Part shown: piece by piece, positions 6,301 to 9,109 of the stretch
Position numbering within the stretch: the first letter of the stretch is position 1
Layout: each line of letters opens with the position of its first letter
Origin: a bacterium
GTDB lineage: Bacteria > UBA9089
Direction of reading: 5' to 3'
Assembly: GCA_003485015.1 (NCBI GenBank)
Contig: DNCN01000094.1
Span: forward strand, 1-9,109
DNA length: 9,109 nt
The notes under the pieces: generated by a model
Told to the model about the DNA's origin: nothing
Databases searched by the model: none
Seen by the model: only the letters and a program-made list of their open reading frames with translations
Made by a program: the position numbers and the translations under genes

Positions 6301-7099
6301 TAGTGAGGTGGAAGCAGTATTTACCTTAGGGAGAAAGAATGGGGGAGAAGGTAGGTGGCAGGAGGCAGGGGGCAGGAGGCAGGAGGCAAATTTAGCATTG
6401 CAGATTGCAAAATCTAAGACCAGTAGCCAGTTGCCCGGGTGGTGTCGGAAGGCAGAGATGAGAATAGAGAGAGCAGAGGGCAGAGGACAGGGAGCAGAAA
6501 GCGGATTGCAAATTGCAAAATCTAAAACCAGTAATCGGTTGCCAATAGCCAGTTATCAAGTGAGGAGTTACCAGGATAAGATTGAATTGAAGAAGGGATT
6601 TTATGTGCCAACAGGGGAGAAGATCGAAGGAAGTCTGGTCTTTGATCTGATAGAGGGTAGCTATGAGCTGGGGTGGGTTATGGGTGATGGGTTATTGGGT
6701 AGCGGGAAGGCGGAATTCAAGGTATCAAAGGATAATATTGTCGAGATAACGAAGATAGTAGTCCACAGTCCAGAGTCCATAGTCGATGGCAAATTACCCA
6801 TAGAGGTAATTCTAAAGAATATTGGTGGGAATAGATTCGTTGGGGGTTTGAAGATAGAAACCGGTTTCTATGAAGAGGCAAAGGAGATAGAGTTAGACTC
6901 TAACTTAGAGAAGACCTATCCCTTCAACCTGCCGCTTGTCGCCTCAAAAGGCAACTATAAGGCCAGGGCCATAGTCTTACATAATGGCCGGGGCATATCT
7001 GAGAGGGATCAGGGGTTTAGCCTGGCCCCTGAGTTTGCCATAACAAGAATCCAAGGGGGCAATAAGGGAGAAGGGATGAGGGAGAGGAAGAAGGGATAA
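2..7099 (+). CDS. Giant multidomain Ig-like/beta-propeller surface protein, N-terminal part (5'-partial, ends at frameshift)
   Basis: Frame 2 is open from the left edge to TAA at 7097-7099. The first ATG at base 92 is not a credible start: the 30 codons before it read as the first strands of a Big_5 Ig domain (I-P-L-D-C-T-I-G-V-I-F-N-K-K-M-D) that continues through the Met, and no ribosome binding site precedes it. Domain order, numbered from that Met: Big_5 to about residue 90; an Ig-like sandwich, 93-215; a Rossmann-like GATase1-type domain, 232-450; Ig-like modules, about 456-1078; an Ig module split by a propeller, about 1080-1845, with the propeller at 1132-1788; then Ig-like modules to the end. 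Several modules carry a macroglobulin/CARDB-like Y-x-P-G-E or N-x-G signature, but no GCGEQ thioester was seen. No signal peptide or membrane segment is visible, as expected for an internal fragment. The product is probably an extracellular binding or scaffold protein; its ligand is unknown. The last codons before the stop are low-complexity purine sequence and look like frameshifted sequence, not a natural C-terminus. Confidence 0.9.
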   Translation, partial: LGEQIFPADQVGWPENIPLDCTIGVIFNKKMDKESAEKGFTLEGGGKTLRKSDGDWYWKPDGTAFTFTPEKLLKEKTRYIIKIAGSATDLAGNSLDGNIIKDPNDPKNADGEDHYLFVFKTGYFKAKVINPYHGGVGPNQVVHHKIVITNRLGKGERFKLTLKVIKGAKHWDYWFSEDKTKSPGSKEFVTDEIPYKKDYSLYLNVQRTTDIPNTDVFEADAFIEILNHPETQKKVDLADTSHGARINDHPDDNYEVSNPRYPTKMYLSSDAEVALLLRGFSDGMGHLLGRWSEPVTLVSDDLVPLMAEGKTLADYPVLIIPTLGLSGISNSKLTKLRLEEYVKQGGVIICFTQQHGYDFKALPRGDELKAYGWSEDQSCWQGSTSIATSHPIFAGQDTAVLDIVTDGYLAQWPEDSTILLSRTKNGLPAMLMYPYGEGLVIVSGFYEDWAYGHNQSSQDGRNLIRDLIAFAQDPNIPIPEYRPGEKVNLQLSISNYQLADSAHKVVIKVYDPEKKELTAYSQELTAPLGPGESTTIPFEHTAPSTLGIYKVGYTLLDGSGQEIQQERIGFRFAVSKGLEIVKEDKDLTFIITSDGDETRIIGSPATFFITIRNNSDRERTIKLRWTSHAAPRIHPIGSYTVPAHKEITVSYTTSSIYFTRFWGAKGNWWDFYAIPYDEENNLIIGYWGCGLSGRSVSPSLKIDVKTNLDMAKGELDILLEAKEVRGVGFEGEIKVYIRSPDGNVVFNKDIPITLSPNGLWNKTLRYPLPSPSNSGMYIVEAEAYQNGVITDTGSSQFEIPNALLTITPEIPNLFSSANDLCFILENITTNDASGILRVKLIDPEEGVYGPEKEFNLIEAGKSIRLGFKVPIPKIYFGIYRLTYLLEYRANRDWGRTERISGEIEIPNRLLVKEARLDKRSYRVRDKMRIELELVNAGRFIQENVLVDLELAGTTYHDSKTITLFPGQTTTLLFTTTLPDNLESGRHKVSIALSMANTTHQEFSYFIPESDLLPHLEKRGYSIGDAASITLLNKGGVDTTYTYTLEMVDSSGVRVMEETGRGGVVAGGEGVIGFTIPDQIVDGIYILTLCLRDERNGRERLSNFYLQIDGLAAEVFPKSLKPIYFYGDEVKTETTIENLGPFISKATLRLRAYTPPGEDVWDVYPEVKNVQAAAVDGDHILFATLNGLWVYRGGSGEWEHLDPTNSGLLSDQILSIGVDQESIYLGTDLGLSIYHKGGVGWRSIEGIGPVEKMAVAEDCLWFGVGAGLYRYDKSSGRVEKMTEFISETTGLPSQIISLMVHNEMLWIGTYGKGVVRYRKGVGFERPAGLESLLVFSMAPDGKWIWLGGRFDLVYRYDCEDGRLEEFHIPEIKDPITGGERGTSSIAVVGDEVWFGTYGGGFAVYNKKSGQWKGLISELGPPFVRRWQGPIFPELGPGPMVATPEYVWIAGNGSLIRYDRRYLWRWSDPSPVSPVIVDKDKDSIWMLGGEKIIRCNQEGDELEGFPLPVKLPPSFLDPHATSDPRYIWLVGKEGLLRFDKIDHKWSIYSFIPDEAFGRDEDYLWFRSKQGEIKTLRYNPSDHTLRLNLEPPENLEWVPIEGHLGDRVDGLFLTLEDLFCFINYELLRWGPIGSDGETLFFYNHNLGGLISFRNEEIRIMGLGLSHFSAGKIVADSQFVYFISEGITSDGFYRYDRLTGSLDKLLDGNGVISILLDGDDLWAGTDLGAKWFKDGTWVTFTHENTNGGLVDDEVRTMARDGDYIWFATGEGVSMYNKQTSEWIPYLAEDYFGDANSITSLVIDKEFIWVGGRQGIKRLKKVGRILFTEDIPIQGVKDRIVQGYGIGALDALGKIYLEAELLTPKGQRISIGKDSFYIVNTQTSLCFETEKKVYKPGEIIRVNGLIYNYAQIQTNPLDLVVKRVNGEEIYSEKGIVVQPNGKREFSCQTSAQRSFGIEASLGDLKFIDFVEVIEPGLEVKIDAPEVVGREEFGVTILVKNVGGMELRVAGCGLWVVDKEGKELGSYQLPVTNYQLKPGETKVVEQKLAITQDVALKVEITGDVKKTLTREIRLGERVTLELTPKAIYPIGICEIPFVVKNSGELDSEVEAVFTLGRKNGGEGRWQEAGGRRQEANLALQIAKSKTSSQLPGWCRKAEMRIERAEGRGQGAESGLQIAKSKTSNRLPIASYQVRSYQDKIELKKGFYVPTGEKIEGSLVFDLIEGSYELGWVMGDGLLGSGKAEFKVSKDNIVEITKIVVHSPESIVDGKLPIEVILKNIGGNRFVGGLKIETGFYEEAKEIELDSNLEKTYPFNLPLVASKGNYKARAIVLHNGRGISERDQGFSLAPEFAITRIQGGNKGEGMRERKKG
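785..1438 (+). other. GATase1-like (class I glutamine amidotransferase fold) domain, probably non-catalytic
   Basis: Residues about 232-450 form an alternating alpha/beta segment that interrupts the Ig arrays. Visible elements are the strand L-A-D-Y-P-V-L-I-I-P-T-L-G, the helix K-L-R-L-E-E-Y-V-K-Q, the strand G-G-V-I-I-C-F-T-Q-Q-H-G, S-H-P-I-F-A-G-Q, and P-Y-G-E-G-L-V-I-V-S-G-F-Y-E-D-W followed by a helix with N-L-I-R-D-L-I-A-F-A. The order 'decide whether to look / unroll helix / GG strand / HPI / YGEG strand' is the one seen in GATase1-like, ThuA-like and DUF4350-type domains. The G-x-C-x-G nucleophile elbow of true amidotransferases is not present; a lone Cys lies in I-I-C-F-T. I infer a binding or structural role. 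The fold assignment rests on pattern recognition only. Confidence 0.6.
1469..1496 (+). repeat. Heptamer tandem array, unit CAATTAT/CAATTAG, 4 copies
   Basis: Four contiguous 7-nt units, 1469-1475, 1476-1482, 1483-1489 and 1490-1496, alternate CAATTAT and CAATTAG. In frame they encode Q-L-S-I-S-N-Y-Q-L. Removing three units (21 nt) leaves V-N-L-Q-L-A-D-S-A-H, a normal Ig strand, so this looks like a frame-neutral 7-residue addition. Confidence 0.9.
1548..1575 (+). repeat. Heptamer tandem array, unit AGCTTAC, 4 copies (one degenerate)
   Basis: Units are AGCTTAC (1548-1554), AGCTTAC (1555-1561), AGCCAAG (1562-1568) and AGCTTAC (1569-1575). They encode E-L-T-A-Y-S-Q-E-L-T-A, in which E-L-T-A occurs twice seven residues apart, consistent with a 21-nt duplication-type insertion. 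It lies 52 nt downstream of the CAATTAK array, in the same Ig module. Confidence 0.8.
3329..5623 (+). other. Ig-like module split by the propeller insertion
   Basis: The N-terminal half (3329-3484) has an Ig start (D-E-V-K-T-E-T-T-I-E-N-L-G-P-F) and the strand A-T-L-R-L-R-A-Y-T-P-P-G-E-D-V, which stops mid-domain. The missing C-terminal strands appear directly after the last propeller blade: I-L-F-T-E-D-I-P-I-Q-G, then G-K-I-Y-L-E-A-E-L-L-T-P-K-G and S-F-Y-I-V (5454-5623). Compare the uninterrupted module at 2099-2397, where the corresponding strands (Y-I-R-S-P-D-G-N-V-V-F-N-K-D-I-P-I) are contiguous. The propeller therefore sits in the loop between these two strands. This is inferred from strand order. 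Confidence 0.6.
3485..5454 (+). other. Beta-propeller region, about 15-16 Reg_prop-like blades, probably two 7- or 8-bladed propellers
   Basis: Residues about 1132-1788 hold a repeat of about 40 residues with the core (I/L/V)W-(F/I/V/L)-G-T/G-x-x-G-(L/V)-x-x-Y followed by a W-containing turn. Clear copies: L-W-F-G-V-G-A-G-L-Y-R-Y (near 3777), L-W-I-G-T-Y-G-K-G-V-V-R-Y (3911), V-W-F-G-T-Y-G-G-G-F-A-V-Y (4172), L-W-A-G-T-D-L-G-A (5150), I-W-F-A-T-G-E-G-V-S-M-Y (5279) and I-W-V-G-G-R-Q-G-I (5408). I count 15-16 units, several in the middle (about 4400-5000) degenerate. This is the repeat type of the two-component-regulator propeller family (Reg_prop), usually extracellular ligand-binding, but no kinase or membrane segment follows here. 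Fourteen to sixteen blades suggest two closed rings. Ligand unknown. Confidence 0.8.
6001..6035 (+). repeat. Heptamer tandem array, unit GTTGCGG, 5 copies
   Basis: Units are GTTGCGG three times (6001-6021), GTTGTGG (6022-6028) and GTTGTAG (6029-6035). They encode L-R-V-A-G-C-G-L-W-V-V. Removing 21 nt leaves M-E-L-W-V-V-D-K-E-G, a plausible strand. Confidence 0.9.
6061..6088 (+). repeat. Heptamer tandem array, unit TTACCAA/TTACCAG, 4 copies
   Basis: Units are at 6061-6067, 6068-6074, 6075-6081 and 6082-6088. They encode Y-Q-L-P-V-T-N-Y-Q-L. Removing 21 nt leaves G-S-Y-Q-L-K-P-G-E-T, which fits the pre-strand P-G-E-T turn of the Ig module. Similar Q-L-P-V-T-N-Y-type peptides are well known from heptanucleotide short tandem repeats in other bacterial genomes. 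Confidence 0.9.
6353..6387 (+). repeat. Heptamer tandem array, unit AGGAGGC, 5 copies
   Basis: Units are AGGTGGC (6353), AGGAGGC (6360), AGGGGGC (6367), AGGAGGC (6374) and AGGAGGC (6381-6387). They encode the 7-residue periodic peptide G-R-W-Q-E-A-G / G-R-R-Q-E-A-N. The array opens the low-complexity insertion of 6345-6575. Confidence 0.9.
6395..6543 (+). repeat. Direct repeat pair of 41 nt, 108 nt apart
   Basis: 6395-6435 and 6503-6543 align without gaps at 35 of 41 positions, sharing ATTGCA and ATTGCAAAATCTAA cores. The offset of 108 nt is 36 codons, so both copies encode L-Q-I-A-K-S-K-T-S in the same frame. Each copy begins with ATTGCA[A/G] units repeated at 7 nt. This suggests duplication of a compound repeat element inside the coding region. 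Confidence 0.85.
6474..6501 (+). repeat. Heptamer tandem array, unit CAGAGGG-like, 4 copies
   Basis: Units are CAGAGGG (6474), CAGAGGA (6481), CAGGGAG (6488) and CAGAAAG (6495-6501), each starting CAG at 7-nt spacing and all purine after the C. It lies between the two copies of the 41-nt direct repeat and encodes part of R-A-E-G-R-G-Q-G-A-E-S. Confidence 0.75.
6675..6695 (+). repeat. Heptamer tandem array, unit GGGTTAT/GGGTGAT, 3 copies
   Basis: Units are at 6675-6681, 6682-6688 and 6689-6695, and after one extra T further GGG-led heptamers follow (GGGTAGC, GGGAAGG). They encode V-M-G-D-G-L-L between E-L-G-W and G-S-G-K-A-E-F. Shorter than the other arrays, so chance is less easily excluded. 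Confidence 0.6.
6760..6787 (+). repeat. Heptamer tandem array, unit AGTCCAN, 4 copies
   Basis: Units are AGTCCAC (6760), AGTCCAG (6767), AGTCCAT (6774) and AGTCGAT (6781-6787). They encode V-H-S-P-E-S-I-V-D at the start of an Ig module (after E-I-T-K-I-V) and leave the frame intact. Confidence 0.85.
7060..7094 (+). repeat. Purine-rich heptamer tract of 35 nt at the frameshift
   Basis: Split at 7 nt the tract reads CAATAAG, GGAGAAG, GGATGAG, GGAGAGG and AAGAAGG (7060-7094). The middle three units share the pattern GGA-G/T-A/G-A/G-G. Unit identity is weaker than in the other arrays. Its 35-nt length is 2 modulo 3, which is exactly the offset between the upstream frame (2) and the downstream frame (1). 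It contains TAA in frame 1 at 7063-7065; the frame-2 TAA follows at 7097. Confidence 0.6.
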
Positions 7100-9109
7100 G
7101 TTTTGATATAAGAAGAGAGGGAATACTGAGGTTTAGAATTAAAAATACAGGCACGGCCGAAGGGGAGGCCATTTTGCATCTAAAACTCCTTGACATAGTA
7201 GATGAAGAGAAGAGGCTCTGGCTTAAGGTAGGCGAGGAGAAGGAGGTGGAGTTTGGCTTCGAGATCCCGGATGACATGGAGGATAGGGACTACGAGGCGG
7301 CTTACACCTTACAGCCGAGAGCCGAGGGCGAGAAGGAGAATGACCAATTACCAATAACCAGTCACCAGTTACCATTCCATATCAATGGGGTGAAGATTGG
7401 GGTTTTGGCCAATCTCGATAAGCAGTTGTATCAGGAAGGAGAGACAGCCCAGCTCACCATAAAGGTTACAAACCTGAATGATCTCTCCCATAGTATGTAT
7501 GCCCGGGTCAACTTCAATGAGTATGAAAAAACAGAGGGCTTTGAGCTTGGAGCAGGACAAGAAGAGAGACTGAGCTTTGTTATACCGGTAAGATTCACGG
7601 ATCAGAAGATCGGCTACGGAATCTATATGTCTTCGGGTAGGAGTATCCATCTGAATTCGATCTACCTCCGGGAGAAGGGAGAAATCATCACCCTCTGGAG
7701 CGAGAGGGACATCTATGGGGCCGGCCAAGAGGTAGAGGTCAACTACACCACCACCCAGTTGGGAAGACTCTTAGTGAGTGTAGAGGGGGTCTTGGAGAAG
7801 GAGTTAGAGCTTAAAGAGAAGGAGGGCTCTTTTAACTTCAGCCTACCCCACCACCTCAGGACAGGAACCTATACCTTAGACTACAGGCTCTTGACCATGG
7901 ATTCTCAGATAGAGGGTACCTATAGGTTCGATGTCTTAGGCTATACGGTCAAGGTCTTATCCTCTCAGGTGGAACTCTGCCCAGGTAGAATCAAGCTCGA
8001 TCTCCTTCTTGAATCGAATAGGGCCTTCTCTTCGAAGATCAGGGGCTGGCTCTATGACCCCGAAGGGGAGTATACCCAGATCTTCGAGCTTGAAAGAGAG
8101 ATAGAGAAGGGGAGAAACAGGATCGGGCTCTCTAAAGAGGTGAATCTTTCAAGACTGGGGGTCTACAGGCTCGTCTATGCCCTATATCTGGATGAAGAAC
8201 TCCTCGCCTCAGGAACTGAGGCCTTCGACTCTGGAGGGTTAGCCTTGGCCTCGATCTCTACGGATAGATCAGTCTACTACTCAAAGGGACCGATCATTCT
8301 TACCATAAAGGGTATGGGCAAGGGAAGGGGAAGGGTCTCTCTCTTCCTAAATGACCTTCCATTTGGGGATGAAGTCGAGATTGAGCTTGATGGGGAGAGG
8401 ACCCTAAGCCAAAATCTTGAGATCCCCAAGGCTGGTGAGTATCACCTTAAGGTAAGACTCAGGATAGATGATGCAATAAGTGAGAAAGAGATTGTCCTTA
8501 AAATGGTCGATAGTGAGCCACCAAGGACAAATCTTAAGATGAAGGAAGGGTATTGGATCAAGAGGGGTCCCAGTACTGATGAGATCATCGCCTCGCCCTC
8601 AAATATTTATACCCTTGAGGCTGAGGACAACTTTGGAATCGAAAGGATAGAGGTGAGTTTAGATGGTGGACCATTCCTTCCATATAAAGAGGGTATCTCC
8701 ATAAAGGAGGAAGGGGAACATACCATAAGGTACTATGCCATCGATACCAATGGCCACAGGAAGGAGGAGAGGATTCTTAAGGTCTATGTCGATGCATCCG
8801 GACCAAAGGTCGTATCGACTACCCCCGTCCAGGGAGAGTATCTAAGAGGGGATAAGCTCAGCATCTTTAGCCTAAGACTCTCTGAGGAGGTATCCATCGA
8901 TCCTCAAGGGGTAAGCCTTCATGAAAAGAGGACAGGTAGGATGGTTCCCATAAGGGACCTTATCTACCATCCGAGCACTAATCTTCTCACTTTCACCTTG
9001 GGTGAAACTTTGAAGGATAACCAAGAGCATACGATCGATTTATCCGAGGGTAGTATAAAGGATCTAGTCGGGAACCCCTTGCTTATCCAAAGGATCACCT
9101 TCTACACCT
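7096..9109 (+). CDS. Continuation of the giant Ig-like protein in frame 1 (3'-partial, after frameshift)
   Basis: Frame 1 has no stop from 7066 (just after TAA at 7063-7065) to the right edge. It reads as the direct continuation of the upstream protein: an Ig strand beginning I-S-F-D-I-R-R-E-G, four further Ig-like modules (about 7390-8509), an OmpL47-like repeat and a Big_5 domain. The style matches the upstream part, with N-T-G and Y-x-x-G-E-T signatures, alternating hydrophobic beta strands and the same AGG/AGA/ATA-rich codon use. No convincing start exists: the first ATG in frame (7276) lies inside an Ig strand without a well-placed Shine-Dalgarno sequence. I therefore read it as the 3' part of the same gene, separated by a frameshift within or beside the 35-nt heptamer array 7060-7094. 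Separate translation from an internal start is possible but unsupported. An automatic gene caller would probably begin this at TTG 7174, GTG 7246 or ATG 7276. Confidence 0.85.
   Translation, partial: MSFDIRREGILRFRIKNTGTAEGEAILHLKLLDIVDEEKRLWLKVGEEKEVEFGFEIPDDMEDRDYEAAYTLQPRAEGEKENDQLPITSHQLPFHINGVKIGVLANLDKQLYQEGETAQLTIKVTNLNDLSHSMYARVNFNEYEKTEGFELGAGQEERLSFVIPVRFTDQKIGYGIYMSSGRSIHLNSIYLREKGEIITLWSERDIYGAGQEVEVNYTTTQLGRLLVSVEGVLEKELELKEKEGSFNFSLPHHLRTGTYTLDYRLLTMDSQIEGTYRFDVLGYTVKVLSSQVELCPGRIKLDLLLESNRAFSSKIRGWLYDPEGEYTQIFELEREIEKGRNRIGLSKEVNLSRLGVYRLVYALYLDEELLASGTEAFDSGGLALASISTDRSVYYSKGPIILTIKGMGKGRGRVSLFLNDLPFGDEVEIELDGERTLSQNLEIPKAGEYHLKVRLRIDDAISEKEIVLKMVDSEPPRTNLKMKEGYWIKRGPSTDEIIASPSNIYTLEAEDNFGIERIEVSLDGGPFLPYKEGISIKEEGEHTIRYYAIDTNGHRKEERILKVYVDASGPKVVSTTPVQGEYLRGDKLSIFSLRLSEEVSIDPQGVSLHEKRTGRMVPIRDLIYHPSTNLLTFTLGETLKDNQEHTIDLSEGSIKDLVGNPLLIQRITFYT
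7301..7371 (+). repeat. Compound heptamer region: CTTACAC x2, CCGAGAG-like x3, then CCAATTA-like x4
   Basis: The strongest part is CCAATTA (7344), CCAATAA (7351), CCAGTCA (7358) and CCAGTTA (7365-7371), encoding Q-L-P-I-T-S-H-Q-L-P. Removing 21 nt leaves N-D-Q-L-P-F-H-I, a normal strand end. Upstream, CTTACAC/CTTACAG (7301-7314) and CCGAGAG/CCGAGGG/CGAGAAG (7315-7335) also step at 7 nt, with lower confidence. Confidence 0.75.
8512..8790 (+). other. OmpL47-like repeat
   Basis: The translation follows the OmpL47-type plan: D-S-E-P-P-R-T-N-L, G-Y-W-I-K-R-G, N-I-Y-T-L-E-A-E-D-N-F-G-I-E-R-I-E-V-S-L, then D-G-G-P-F-L-P-Y, E-G-E-H-T-I-R-Y-Y-A-I-D-T-N-G-H and V-Y-V-D-A-S-G-P. These D-x-x-P-P-x-T ... 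D-x-x-G-(I/V) ... L-D-G-G ... G-x-H-T-I-x-Y-x-x-x-D-x-x-G-(N/H) elements are characteristic of the family, common in large secreted bacterial proteins. A single copy is visible. Confidence 0.8.
8791..9109 (+). other. Second Big_5 / SbsA-like Ig domain (cut by right edge)
   Basis: After V-D-A-S-G-P the sequence reads K-V-V-S-T-T-P-V-Q-G, S-I-F-S-L-R-L-S-E-E-V, S-T-N-L-L-T-F-T-L and I-K-D-L-V-G-N-P-L. The 'P-x-x-G ... F-S-x-x-(L/M)-S-E-x-V ... L-T-F-T ... I-x-D-x-x-G-N-P-L' pattern matches Big_5. It mirrors the Big_5 domain at the left edge. The domain ends close to the window boundary. Confidence 0.8.

Larger units (their letters stand above)
5639..7059 (+). other. Ig-like modules after the propeller, rich in heptamer insertions
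   Basis: About four modules are readable: 5639-5910, with the macroglobulin-like V-Y-K-P-G-E-I-I-R-V-N-G; 5909-6211, with V-T-I-L-V-K-N-V-G-G and L-K-P-G-E-T; 6215-6730, with I-P-F-V-V-K-N-S-G-E-L; and 6731-7027, with I-E-V-I-L-K-N-I-G-G. A fifth starts at 7028 and continues in frame 1. The N-x-G turn and the later Y-x-x-x-A/L strand are conserved. The 6215-6730 module is about 170 residues instead of about 100, because 6345-6575 encodes a low-complexity insertion. Codon and residue composition differ sharply in the inserted parts (Gly, Arg, Gln, Glu from GGC-AGG-type repeats). Confidence 0.65.

Noticed and set aside
6001..6543. CRISPR-like array of short repeats
   Set aside because: Units are 7 nt and contiguous, without spacers of constant length; the only longer repeat is a two-copy direct repeat within coding sequence.
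6001..7099. Insertion sequence as the source of the inserted DNA
   Set aside because: No terminal inverted repeats or transposase coding were seen; the additions are tandem heptamers of 21-35 nt and a small compound region.
7060..7100. Programmed -1 ribosomal frameshift joining the two frames
   Set aside because: No slippery X-XXY-YYZ heptamer in the upstream frame and no evident downstream stem-loop were seen; the overlap contains only mixed AG codons. A repeat-length change explains the shift better.
7232..7278. Independent downstream gene starting at GTG 7246 or ATG 7276 with the AAGGAGG-like sequence at 7240
   Set aside because: The Shine-Dalgarno-like bases overlap GTG and are about 28 nt from ATG, and both starts cut an Ig domain whose first strands lie upstream in the same frame.
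7369..7728. Minus-strand open frame of 119 codons near the frameshift
   Set aside because: The opposite strand encodes an Ig-like module in frame 1 with good strand pattern, so this is a shadow.

Overview
The window lies wholly inside one giant multidomain surface or secreted protein gene on the + strand. It is coding from the first base to the last, and neither the true start nor the true end of the gene is present. There are no RNA genes, promoters, terminators, transposase genes or CRISPR arrays, and no intergenic stretch. Frame 2 is open from base 2 to a TAA at 7097-7099. Clearly homologous coding then continues in frame 1 to the right edge, so the gene is interrupted by one frameshift near 7060-7096. 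With that shift repaired, the window encodes about 3,024 residues of a still larger protein.

Layout: a Big_5 (SbsA-like Ig) domain (2-361); an Ig-like sandwich (about 368-736); a Rossmann-like domain resembling class I glutamine amidotransferases (about 785-1438); about six further Ig-like modules (about 1459-3325); an Ig-like module into which 15-16 beta-propeller blade repeats have been inserted (host halves about 3329-3484 and 5454-5623, propeller 3485-5454); about nine more Ig-like modules (about 5639-8509), one carrying the frameshift; an OmpL47-like repeat (about 8512-8790); and a second Big_5 domain running off the edge (about 8791-9109). The plausible role is an extracellular scaffold, adhesin or binding protein. 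No enzymatic function can be supported.

The most striking feature is a set of short tandem arrays with a 7-nt unit (3-5 copies each) scattered through the Ig-like parts: 1469-1496, 1548-1575, 6001-6035, 6061-6088, 6353-6387, 6474-6501, 6675-6695, 6760-6787, 7060-7094 and 7301-7371. Unit sequences differ between arrays but the period does not. Most arrays look like in-frame additions of 21 nt (7 residues) to an otherwise normal domain. The array at 7060-7094 is 35 nt (2 modulo 3) and sits exactly at the frameshift. Deleting it in silico joins the two frames into a sensible Ig-strand sequence. The propeller shows no such arrays.

The organism is probably an uncultured bacterium, perhaps from a candidate phylum. 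Giant Ig/propeller/Big_5/OmpL47 proteins, dispersed heptamer repeats, and heavy use of AGA/AGG for Arg and ATA for Ile fit that, but the window does not fix the taxon.
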